Shown here: one piece after another, positions 21,415 through 30,789 of the stretch
Position numbering within the stretch: the stretch's first letter is position 1
Layout of the letters: every line of letters begins with the position of its first letter
From: Seiridium cupressi
Taxonomy: Eukaryota > Ascomycota > Sordariomycetes > Amphisphaeriales > Sporocadaceae
NCBI GenBank assembly: GCA_036674765.1
Contig: JARVKI010000002.1
Coordinates: 496,001-560,000 of the forward strand
Length of the DNA stretch: 64,000 nucleotides
Direction of reading: 5' to 3'
Made by a program: the position numbers and the translations under genes
Notes under the pieces: generated by a model
What the model saw: only the letters and a program-made list of their open reading frames with translations
Database searches by the model: none
What the model was told of the DNA's origin: nothing

Positions 21415-22703
21415 TCACAAGTCATTGTACCCAATACATGTACGCGCCAAGCCCTTGTCGGCCACAGCCCATACCCAAGCACGTCCCGCTTCGCCAGTGT
21501 AGAGACTCACAATATCATCGCCGTGTCCTTTCTCCTTAGTCCACCTAAGCTTCTTCATGGAATCGGTCGTCATGCAGGACAGAAAGACTTCAAACTGCTT
21601 GTCATTATCAACTGCCAGGCCATTGCTTGCGATACCGTGACAGAGACTCGGCTCTTTACGAAGGAAACCACGCTCCAAGATGTCAATTTGGGCTCTGGCT
21701 ATACCCTGCTGAATCTTCTCCTCCAAGGCGGGAAAGTGAGGTCGCAGAGAGCGGAGTGACAGGACAAAGCCAGGACCCCCATGGCAGAACTGCACAAGCT
21801 TGTCGCTTCCAATGGGTAGCGATGATGGGAAATTTCCACTCTCGAATTGCATATCCAGGAGTTCGGATAGGAGATTTTGGAACCTTGGAGCCGCGGAAGG
21901 CATCGAGAGCACTGATTGGCAGATGATGCCGATTGTGCCGTGAACTGACCCTAGATATCTTTTGCCATGCCAGGTCCATGGCTGGGGTACAGTTAGGATT
22001 CTCTGTACGGTCTTGTCGATCGTTTTCTCGAGTAAGTCGGCAGTGTCAGGGTCCGACTCCTCACTAAATACCAATCGGCAAAGCCTCAAGTAGTACAGAT
22101 ATCCAGCTCTTCCATACAGCCACTCGTTGGAGCCATCTTCTTTGGTCGAATTGATAGCCGCTTCGTACGAGCAGAGCTTCCTGGCGAAACTTGCATCATC
22201 CTTGATCACAGCCGAAAGCGCCGAGTGCGCGAGAGTTTCATTGGCTATTCCGCAATGGCTTGGGGTAGGATCCTTAGTGCTGAGGGAGTTGCCCAGGCCA
22301 AGATACTCCCGCGCCCAGTCTAGTAGTGACTGCTGCTTGAATTTCAAGTCTGGATATACTTGAGAGATGCGGTGAAATAGATAGGCGATTGAGGTGGGGC
22401 CGGTATAGGCGCCATGAAAGCTCCAACCAGTGGAGCATGTGTCTGATCACAAAGAGAAGCTATGTCAGTTCCTCATCTGCCCATCGACGAACCATGGATT
22501 TTCGATTCATTGATTGTTCAGCAATGACCGACTCTGTGCTTCCATCTTGCGGCTACTCAATCACTGTGGTACTTACGAACAGGAGGGTTGGAGATATTGA
22601 TGCGTTCCAAGCTGGCCAGCAGCTCTTGGTGGGCATCAAACGCCGTGAGTGGTTCCTGTGGATTCGCAAAGAACCGGTGGTGATGAGGAGTTGCGTGTGC
22701 CAT
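21415..22703 (-). CDS. LanC-like (lanthionine synthetase C-like) protein
   Basis: Two exons, 22703-22577 and 22442-21415, joined across a 134-nt intron, give 384 residues. The fold is a double alpha-barrel of alternating long helices with GxxG inner motifs: GAYTGPTSIAYL, GRAGYLYYL, GSVHGTIGI, CHGGPG, CHGIASNG and LYTGEAG. The three zinc ligands of LanC enzymes are present: Cys262 in FCHGGPG and Cys310-His311 in SLCHG. The upstream His210 of the HG motif is also kept. In bacteria LanC closes thioether rings in lanthipeptides; eukaryotic LANCL proteins add glutathione to dehydroamino acids or bind glutathione. The fungal role is unknown. The start MAHATPHHHRFF is the only good ATG. It is tail-to-tail with the rhodopsin-domain gene and head-to-head with the methyltransferase. 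Confidence 0.88.
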
Positions 22704-23498
22704 TCTGGTCAGATATATCAGTTAGGTAGATACGTTCGTCATTGCCTTGCGCGGCTATAGAGGTTTATGAGCGAGGGTCTCATCATGTCAACAATGATGG
22801 TAGTGGCTGGCACTTTTGGACGTGCGGCAACGCCACCGCACCTACCGGTCTCGCGGTTTTCGATTGATGTCATGCCATGTGGTATCATGAGGGGCTTTTT
22901 CTCACTAAATGCAAAACAAAGAGCTCCAAACTGTTAAGCTTCACTGCTATACTCTAGAAGCCCCCTGCATAGGCGAACGCATACCTACGCTCTCTCGTTA
23001 TCAGTGCACACCCTCTACGGGATGGTGTGCTGAGGTCGTCCAGCACCACGAGGGTTGCAGATAGCCACAGAACAAAAGAATACTATTGAACTTCAATTTA
23101 GATTCTTGGTGTATTACGGTACCGTTTCGCAACTTTCCCATCCAACGTGCTAGATATAATGTATGCATGCAGCATTCGGTAACTCTTGACATGTTTGCCC
23201 TCTTGTTACCTTATTGGGCCTTCAGCTCAAATAGCCCAAGAAACACCATCTCAACTCACCAAGCTCTAAATGTATGTGGGGACACAACAGAACAGCGATG
23301 TAACGCAGTATCTGTCGGAAGGCGGGGAAGGGGTGCTGTCGAGAGCGTGGCAAACTCGGAGCAGCTATTTAACGATTCCCAAAGTGTTTCTCGATGCTGC
23401 CACTGTCGTCTAGATAGTTATTTTCAGTATGAAAAAAACACTGAGACATCGTCTTATTTCAAGTTTTTCTATTAATTGAAACAACGGACAACTCTAGA
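22704..23498. other. Divergent intergenic region (LanC-like / methyltransferase)
   Basis: About 0.8 kb holding both promoters. No coding sequence, including no obvious small precursor-peptide gene, could be supported. Confidence 0.5.
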
Positions 23499-24263
23499 AT
23501 GGCCGTTTACGAGAGAGTCAAGGAAGAATACAACACCAATGCCTTGGCATACAACAAATTTGACTCCATTCCCTACGGCAAGCTGGAGTCGCAGCTCTTC
23601 GGCGCCGCGCTCGGTGATGCTACTGGCAGTAGTATCCTTGACCTAGGAGGAGGTACAGGTCTGAAAGCCCGGCAGGCATTGGGCGCCGGAGCTACCTCGG
23701 TCGATGTCGTCGATATCTCTTCCGAGATGTTAACGGTCGGCAGAGACGTCGAGGACAAGCTGGGCCGGAAGCAGATCCGATGGTTCGAGGCGGATGTCTC
23801 GAAGCCGCTAGACCGCCTCAATCTCGGACAATATGATATAGTCACGGCCAATTGGCTCTTGGACCACGCCGAGAACCAGGAGGCCTTGGAGGGTATGTGG
23901 CGGAACATCGTCGGTCATCTCAAGCCCGGTGGCAGGTTCATTGGTGTACGCAGTGGAGACCCCTGGGCGCCGTGTCTGGCTACGAACAAGTATGGCGTGG
24001 TTTATAAAGATATCGAAAAGATACCAGGTGGTGTGAAGTTGCGGTACGTGGCGTACGTGGATCCGCCACTCGACATCGAGGCGACGCTCATGGAGGACAG
24101 CTATTCCGGCTCAACAAAGATGCATGAGAGGTTCGGGCTTGAGGATATTCAGACCGAGCCATATGAGAATATCCCCTGCCTGCGAGAGGACCCGGAGTAC
24201 TGGAAGCTGTTTTTGGATCATCCGAGCGTAATGGTTGTCAAGGCTAGGAAGAAGGTTAATTGA
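23499..24263 (+). CDS. Class I SAM-dependent methyltransferase
   Basis: A single exon encodes 254 residues. Motif I (ILDLGGGTGL, residues 46-55), the acidic end of strand 2 (VDVVDISSEM, 68-77), motif II-like FEADVSKPLD and the post-strand YDIVTANWLLDHAE are all in order, followed by LKPGGRFIGV. It lacks a membrane segment or signal and is probably cytosolic. The closest look is to methyltransf_11/25 enzymes that methylate small molecules; the acceptor is unknown. An A-rich stretch and ACTCTAGA precede the ATG. It shares a divergent promoter region with the LanC-like gene, which suggests but does not prove co-regulation. Confidence 0.88.
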   Translation: MAVYERVKEEYNTNALAYNKFDSIPYGKLESQLFGAALGDATGSSILDLGGGTGLKARQALGAGATSVDVVDISSEMLTVGRDVEDKLGRKQIRWFEADVSKPLDRLNLGQYDIVTANWLLDHAENQEALEGMWRNIVGHLKPGGRFIGVRSGDPWAPCLATNKYGVVYKDIEKIPGGVKLRYVAYVDPPLDIEATLMEDSYSGSTKMHERFGLEDIQTEPYENIPCLREDPEYWKLFLDHPSVMVVKARKKVN

Positions 24264-25265
24264 ACGCGCCGCTTTGTGTGCTGGTCTCTGCAATGCATCA
24301 GCAATATTGATTTCAGGATGAAACCTTCATCCAACAATCAGGATATGCAGGAGCAATCAGAAGGAAATTTGTTCTTAGATTGAATCACAACGCTTTATCT
24401 ATCATATGCATTCTGGAAACCGTGCTTGGTCGAACATACTCCTCACGGGTTTGGCGTAGTTGGACGGCGCCGGATTTGATCTGCCGCCGGGAGCTTCATG
24501 GCTTCCTAAGTTTTCTTTGGTACATATCATATACTACTACCATAAAAATCATCGAAGGGTTATTTTCATAGACCGACATAACGAATGTACTTTGGCTGCA
24601 AAATATCAGAGCAAATCCAAGGCCAATATTGATGGGCCATCATGGTTTCGCTATTTCCAAGAACTTTGCCCCGGCTGAAGAACAAGTGACGGCAGTTGTT
24701 CTGATAGAAAGACTGGTCTCTACTTAGCGCGGCTAGGATCTACGATACAACTGATAACTAGACTAACCTAGTTGCAATGAGAGGATGGACCCACAAAGAC
24801 AACAACCAATCGTGTGAAAGGTGGAGTTCTAAATAGCCCGTAGTCCGGGATTTACTTAGTAATCTGGTCGGTCAAAAGTCTGAAGGATTGCTCCGCAGAG
24901 ATCTGTCGGACCGGTCTAAATGAGTTGTCCGAATGAGTAGTCCGAGAACCGTCTAAAAGAAGTCCAATCCAATCGACATTTCTGCGACTAGATCAACATC
25001 AGGATATTAACTTCTGTGAATTAACTAATCATGCTGACATATAACATCCGTAGCGCAGTTCTCGTGTAACACCCCTTGCATGTTCTCCCTAGGTAGACTT
25101 CATTATGGAGTTACCACCAAAACCCAATGCGGCGTAATGATATCATTGCAGCCGATTCGATATAGATTAAAATAAGATGTATAAGTAGCTGTATCATGGC
25201 AGCTTAGGAGTTCAAACTTCAGGCAATCCACTCTATCAAACAACCCCATTTCGCATATTGCAATC
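24264..25265. other. Intergenic region (methyltransferase / hydrolase)
   Basis: No gene recognised. 24835-24960 has several copies of GTCCG within a short distance, too irregular to call a repeat. Confidence 0.5.
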
Positions 25266-26120
25266 ATGATGTCCGAAACTATACAGACCCAAGATGGTAT
25301 ACGTCTCAGCTACACGCAGACTGGACCGTCCAACGGTCCCAATGTTCTGTTCTTGCCAGGGTGGCGACAGACAGCTGCTCAGTGGTACAAGCAAGTCGAG
25401 CATTTTCAATCCAACTTCAGAGTTACAACCGTCGATTATCGGGGGCACGGCGAGTCTGAGAAGTCAGAATCCGCACCCGGTTACACCATACAACAATTCT
25501 CAAGCGACTTGAACGATGTCCTGCACGCTCTGGATTTGAAGAGCGTCACCTTAGTTGGTCACTCAATGGGTTCTGGAGTCATCTTTGCTTTGTGGAATTA
25601 CTTCCCAGAGTCAAGAGGACGGGTCAACGGAATCGTCATGGCCGATGGGTCGGCGCGTATGCTTATCGATCCCACCTGGACGGAAGAACAGGCCAAACAA
25701 TTTGGAGGTGTCTTCACGCAAGAACTGGTAGACAACTACTTTGCGAACTTCGATGTTATGTTCCCTAGCTTCTTCAAGGCCATGTTTAGCGACAAGATTA
25801 GCAAGGAGGACTTGGCATGGGCCACGGCACAAAACGAAAAATGTCCGAAGGAAATTGCAATCAAAATACTGGGAGATCATACAGTGCAGGACTGGAGGTC
25901 GATCTTACCAAGCATCGGTGTACCTGCCCTGATCATTTGTGGTACTCTCGCGGCGGAGTCTGGCGCTTGGCTGCAAGAGCAGCTCCCAAATTCCGAGACG
26001 GCTGTCTTTGGCAGAGACGAAGGTCTACCTCCTTCTTCCCATTTCATGTTCTTTGAGAATACTCATGAATTTAATTCCTTGGTAGAAAGGTTCATTCAAG
26101 AGAAGATCAGGCAGGCTTGA
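25266..26120 (+). CDS. Alpha/beta hydrolase
   Basis: A single exon encodes 284 residues. The canonical fold elements are visible: the oxyanion-region LPGWRQTAAQW (30-40), VDYRGHGES (57-64) after strand 4, the nucleophile elbow GHSMGSG with Ser100, and the C-terminal histidine in SSHFMFFENTHEF. The middle has a helical cap (about 135-200). No signal peptide, so it is probably cytosolic. This group includes lactonases, esterases and haloperoxidase-like enzymes; substrate cannot be inferred. Two ATGs are adjacent (MM); the first is used. It is co-directional with the methyltransferase 1 kb upstream. Confidence 0.9.
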   Translation: MMSETIQTQDGIRLSYTQTGPSNGPNVLFLPGWRQTAAQWYKQVEHFQSNFRVTTVDYRGHGESEKSESAPGYTIQQFSSDLNDVLHALDLKSVTLVGHSMGSGVIFALWNYFPESRGRVNGIVMADGSARMLIDPTWTEEQAKQFGGVFTQELVDNYFANFDVMFPSFFKAMFSDKISKEDLAWATAQNEKCPKEIAIKILGDHTVQDWRSILPSIGVPALIICGTLAAESGAWLQEQLPNSETAVFGRDEGLPPSSHFMFFENTHEFNSLVERFIQEKIRQA

Positions 26121-27589
26121 GAGCTGTGACTGCATTCATGCCATCAGTCTTTTATACGTAATGATTGCCCTGAGATTGATATATATGAGGGGGGAAATAG
26201 AGAGTATCGAGCTTTCAGTCAAGTCAATCACTCTATCTTTAAGAATTGGGTGGAATTATCTATCGTCACTTATTGGCTCATGCTATCGGCGTGAACGTTT
26301 TGTGTTGTATCATATCAGCTTCGTCACATGCTCATAGGACTTGTTTCACCCTTACGCTTTACTACCTGGATGGACTTGAGGAATCTCTACAATTGCTGTT
26401 CTGTACACTCTTTCAAGAGAATTCCCGGCAATAGAAATTTTAACAATAAAAGTTCTAGCAATAGAGGCTTTTGGTAAGTACATTCTAAGCTCATCTCAAA
26501 ACACGAAGCAGCAGATGCGACCTTGCCAGCCATGGTTTTGGGGTGCTCGGGAGTCTGCTCAGCGCGGGAATTGTACCACCACTACGCTTATTTTTAACTT
26601 TTGCTTCGCTTTTGAAAAAAGGAAAAGAAAATTTGCATCGGTGAGTGTCACTTGCTCAATGGTATTGATTCAATGAATTTACGGCACCCCTTCTCTCATT
26701 GGCTGATTGGGGCAGACCCCGACCTAGGAGTGTCTTGCATCCGACGGTGTTTGCACCCATGGAACCAAGACTGTGTCAACCTCACGGTACGAACTCATTG
26801 AGTTCTTAGTACAGAGATCCGGGGGTATTAGTTCTCGAAGACATAGCCCCTCCTAGGTTAATGTTGAGTGTGTTGGTATGGTTGGAGCAGAGATATTGGG
26901 TATCTCTCGCGACTCGTATGCGACCGAAACATAGCTCTCCATACGTCCTTAGAGTTGACAGACCTTATGTGAGTTGATGAATGTCTCTGGTCTCAACTAT
27001 GTGCCCAATTTGGAAGGATGTTTATGCATTCGTTTTACTTAGCCCGGCTCCAGGAGCTACTGCACGAACGTAGCATCCGCTATAGCTTCCTAGATGCAAA
27101 GATCGTCAATAAGCCGCCTCGTGATTTCCGGCCTTTGAACCCTTGCTCGCGAAATAGTTCCTGGCAGATATGTAGCCAACTGACTACCCGTCTAAATGAC
27201 GGCCTATTCTGCCGGTGTCCTGGCTCATCCCCATACTGGCCGGTCTGAGCAGCCAAGACTCCTTGGCATTGTCAACGACTACTACGTTCCCTGCACAACT
27301 CGGTAGTAAGAGAAAAGTGGCATGTGTTTCTAGTCAACCATTTATTTGAGTGCCTACTTTGTGCAGCTTGATAATCAGCGCTAGCATACCGGATGGACAT
27401 AAGTCGCATTCATCAAATAGGGTCGTCCAACCATTATAATTAAACTCCGATACTCACACCATTAGATCTTTTCATGAAGTCTGCTTTGGCCGTGAGATGC
27501 AATATCATGCTGATTGAAATATAGAAAACAGGTTACATCGTGCATATATCTATGTGCAGCATCACTTACTTGTCAGAGACCTTGGTTAT
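26121..27589. other. Intergenic region
   Basis: No gene, RNA or repeat recognised before the tyrosinase relic. Short open frames (for example 27018-27248) carry no coding signal. Confidence 0.5.
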
Positions 27590-28446
27590 GGAAGAATCGA
27601 TTATACAAAAGCTGTCTAGTGTTCGATGGACAAGCCCGGCATGATGTCCATCTGGGAGGGTTCAAAGTTAGTCTCTCGCCAGTTAGACTCGAACTAGGTC
27701 ACTAATAATATAGGACTGCATTTGACGACTTCATCATCCTGCACATCCTCGTACAATATGTCCACGTCTCTGTAGGCTACCTCCCGCCCTCTTTGCATCG
27801 GTTTTGGACTTTACTGACCGAACACTTCCAGGGACCCTTCCTTCTATTTCATCATTATTTCCTACATAACTATGCCGAGAAACTCGAAGAGTGTGGATAC
27901 ACGGGTTGGTACACCAGAGTAGTCCCACGTGTTCCACTTCAACACTAAAAATGCGTGTAGGGACAATACCATACTGGGAGTGGGGCCTTGGTTGCGCGAC
28001 CTTGACTCATCGCCTATCTTCGATAGATCGGCCGCATCCCTAGGAACTAATGGTTAAGATACCATCAATCAGACGGCTGGTGCCATCCCAGGCTTAGCTC
28101 TAGGCACAGGCGGCGGCTGCGTGTATAGCGACCCTTGCGTGAACTATGCCGTCCATATGGGCACCGCCTTGGACCACGATCCCACACTGCACAATCGACG
28201 ATGCCTGAAAAGGGGTTTGAATGAAGAGATTGAACACGCGCTTTATAAGTTGGAAAATCTTGCCCCCAGCAATATCAGGTTACGTACCTTATACTCCGAA
28301 CTATGTGGTATGGAACTGTACCTTATTTGGTATTTGCACAATGCCGGCCCCGCTTTGACTCCGCTAACGATTATATGGTCGGGCAGCAAACACACTTTGA
28401 ACAACCCAATCCCAGTAAAGCTCCACAACCTACTATACTCAGAATG
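27590..28446 (+). pseudogene. Tyrosinase relic (copper monooxygenase), decayed
   Basis: Fragments of the tyrosinase common domain occur in order on the plus strand but in changing frames. They are RIDYTKAV, stop TAG (27617-27619), then MDKPGMMSIWEGSK; FDDFIILHILVQYVH; FLLFHHYFLHNYAEKLEECGY (CuA-helix region, normally FLxWHRYF...ECGY); PYWEWGL (normally QPYWDWxL); SPIFDRSAASLGTNG, stop TAA (28055-28057); then GLALGTGGGCVYSDPCVNY and RRCLKRGLNEEI (the GGGCV...NPRCLKRDL block of ascomycete tyrosinases). A weak match to the CuB region is WYLHNA. Tyrosinases oxidise phenols to quinones in pigment formation. With two in-frame stops, several frame changes and damaged copper-ligand motifs it is not expected to work. 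Confidence 0.75.
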
Positions 28447-28605
28447 ATAATTGATGCGTGTTCAGCCTCTAAATGATACGCTAGAGATCCGGATCCACCC
28501 AAGTCCTACACACTCTTAACTCGCTTTCCGTTTAGAGCTGATAGAAGGAGCTGTTTGCCATATCCGCAACTGTGCGATCTCTCGTAGCCTGAGAGGCACA
28601 CAAAC

Positions 28606-29393
28606 ATGGGAGACCAGGCAAACGTCAAGCTCGCAGTCCTCATCGACGCCGACAATGCTCAATCCAGCATGATCAGTTTCCTGCTGGCCGAAATCGCCAA
28701 GTACGGCACCGCTCACGTCAAGAGAGTCTACGGAGACTGGACCGGCTCCAACCTCAAAGGCTGGAAAGAAGTGCTCCTCAACCACTCCATACAGCCGATC
28801 CAGCAGTTCCCTACACGCGCGGGAAGAACGCCACCGACGCGGCCATGGTGATCGATGCTATGGATCTGCTGTACACGAACCGCTTCGACGGCTTCTGTAT
28901 CGTCTCCAGCGACAGCGACTTTACCCGCCTGGTGTCACGCATCCGCGAATCTGGACTCAGAGTGTACGGGTTCGGCGAGCGCAAGACGCCCAAGCCGTTC
29001 GTAGCAGCTTGTGACAAGTTTGTCTACGTAGAGAACTTGGCGGCGGACAGGGAGCTTGCGCCGGCGGCCAACAGAACTGCCCACCCCGTCCCATACGGAT
29101 TGACGCCCACCACCAATCTCAGGAAGGACGTGCATCTCGCCCATCTGCTGCGTGCGGCTGTAACATTGGCTTCGGGAGAGGACGAGTGGGCTCGGCTTGC
29201 CGACGTCGGTAATCTCATCACCAAGCAGGTCCCTGAGTTCGATCCTCGCAATTACGGATATGACAAACTGAGCGGCCTGATCGCTGCGACCGCGCTCTTT
29301 GAGATGGATCGCCGGATAGTGGCCGAAGGAAAACCTGCGGTCATGTTTGCACGTGTCATCAACACACGTAGCATGGAGGTGAGGCTTCTTTAG
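28606..29393 (+). pseudogene. NYN-domain RNase with C-terminal OST-HTH/LOTUS domain, single frameshift
   Basis: The frame from ATG 28606 encodes a LabA/MARF1-like NYN (PIN-fold) domain: LAVLIDADNAQ, KYGTAHVKRVYGDWTG, WKEVLLNHSIQPIQQF. At 28810 the expected continuation (YTRGKNATDAAMVIDAMDLL) lies in another frame that stays open to the TAG at 29393. Exactly one base is missing between TTC (28807-28809) and TAC (28812-28814). The second part holds the remaining catalytic acids (NATDAAMVIDAMD, IVSSDSDF) and, after a linker, an OST-HTH/LOTUS segment (WARLADVGNLITKQVPEFDP...YDKLSGLIAATALFEMD) that binds RNA in related proteins. No intron can explain the shift. It is a recent null allele, a sequencing error or, less likely, a frameshifting site. 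The last codons may include a GTGAGG donor to a further exon. Confidence 0.8.
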
Positions 29394-30168
29394 TATCAGC
29401 AGGATGAGCTCCTTCTAACATCATCAGATGCAATCACACCATTAACCTCTGCAATGTTGTTTAGGCACAATTATGTGCTATGCACACTATTCGGAACTCG
29501 AAGCTTGCAAGATATCGAGTGAATCGAGTTTGGGATGTCTCTGCGAAGCTTGAAGTCTTGTATCCCAGAAATTCACCTGAGCTGCCCAACACTAAACCCC
29601 GACGCGGAACGAGGGGAAAGAAGTGTATCAACGTATGGGCAAGAGAAGCGTGCATACTCAACTTAATAGGAGGGGAAACAAAGTTCGCGGAAGTAATTCA
29701 AAAGACAGACGACTACTAAAAAGAAAGAAGAAAAAGGAAGTTTGTCTGGGAGCTCCAAATGCGTGGACAAGGCTGGGTAACCGAGTGTAATTGTTCAGGT
29801 GGTAGTGATTGTGTAGCATTAATGCTGGCAAGTATAGAGGGGGGACGACGACCAGGTGGACGTAGTGCAATAAGTATAGAGAATCAGGCTATTTTGATCA
29901 CTGTGACAAACCACGAGGCCAATCCATGTCACATTACATATCTCAATCACCACTGGTTCAATTACTACATTAAATAAATGTGGCTGCACAGGCACGAGTC
30001 GATGTATTCATAACTATGCAAATGCTGGAATTGAAACCCTCTGCCGGAGGTCTAATTCTCGAACACAAAACCAAGCCCTCGCCGATACCTGATCCCATGG
30101 CCAGGGGTCATTATTGAGAATGCCCACCATTTCCGTGCCAAAGAGCTTGAGTCTGATACTGGCAAGCT
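29394..30168. other. Intergenic region (convergent NYN / RanBD gene side)
   Basis: 3' flanks of two convergent genes. It has AG-rich runs (about 29715-29740) but no recognised gene. Confidence 0.5.
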
Positions 30169-30789
30169 TCAACGAATCGTCTCCAACATCCTCTTCTTAG
30201 CTCTAGTCGTTGGTTCCTGAGGGAGCATGTCCTTGTCTGCAGCCTTCCGCTTGGGAGAAGAGCTTAGGCTCCCTACTTGCTCACTTCTGATATTCCTTGG
30301 CTGGGAATCATCGACCGACGGGCGAGGAATATCTTTGGTCGTTGCGTGTAAAAGACGACCCCTGGTTTTCTGTCCGGCATTGATTCTAGACATATCCTGG
30401 GAATCTTCGTTGGCTTCTGAAGTAGGCTGTTGCTCGACCAGAGACAGTCGGCGTGGCACGATCCCCCCGCTGTGGTCGTCGCGGTTATCACTTCCTTGAG
30501 ACAAATAGCCCGAATCTGAATGTGGTGACTTTTCGCCTGGAACGGCAGTATCGGTTTTGCCATGACCTGATCCGAGAGAAGCTTGTTCATCGTCTCTGCA
30601 ACCGGTGACCTGGCCATCCTCCCCCTTACTTGAAGCCTGCCTATCCTGCACTAGACTCTTGGCTTTCAACTTGTCAGCTGATTGCTGTGCTGCATTGGAA
30701 GATACCGTTCTCGAAGATGATGCTTGAGTACGTGTCGTTCTCAAGACATTACCCAGGCAAGATCGAGTGGCTGAATCCTCGTCGGGCAC
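30169..30789 (-). CDS. In-frame 206-codon open extension downstream of the RanBD gene stop (possible alternative 3' exon)
   Basis: The frame of the RanBD gene continues open for 206 codons immediately after its TAG (30792-30790). It starts VPDEDSATRSCLGNV and ends AKKRMLETIR before a TGA. The composition is that of a disordered nuclear protein (Ser, Asp, Lys, Glu rich; basic clusters SPKRKAADKD and TRAKKR). There is no ATG at its head. The sequence CTAG|GTG places an AG acceptor exactly at the stop codon, and joining the upstream GTATGA donor (30923) to it keeps phase 0. So this may be an alternative last exon. Stop-codon readthrough or a separate gene lacking a visible 5' end are other options. 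Chance is unlikely but not excluded. Confidence 0.4.
   Translation of the reverse strand: MPDEDSATRSCLGNVLRTTRTQASSSRTVSSNAAQQSADKLKAKSLVQDRQASSKGEDGQVTGCRDDEQASLGSGHGKTDTAVPGEKSPHSDSGYLSQGSDNRDDHSGGIVPRRLSLVEQQPTSEANEDSQDMSRINAGQKTRGRLLHATTKDIPRPSVDDSQPRNIRSEQVGSLSSSPKRKAADKDMLPQEPTTRAKKRMLETIR

Noticed and set aside
21415..26120. Fungal lanthipeptide-type RiPP cluster
   Set aside because: No precursor peptide, dehydratase or protease is visible; LanC-like proteins are also ordinary single eukaryotic genes.
27660..27710. tRNA-like T-arm on the minus strand
   Set aside because: No matching acceptor stem or anticodon arm; region is part of the tyrosinase relic.
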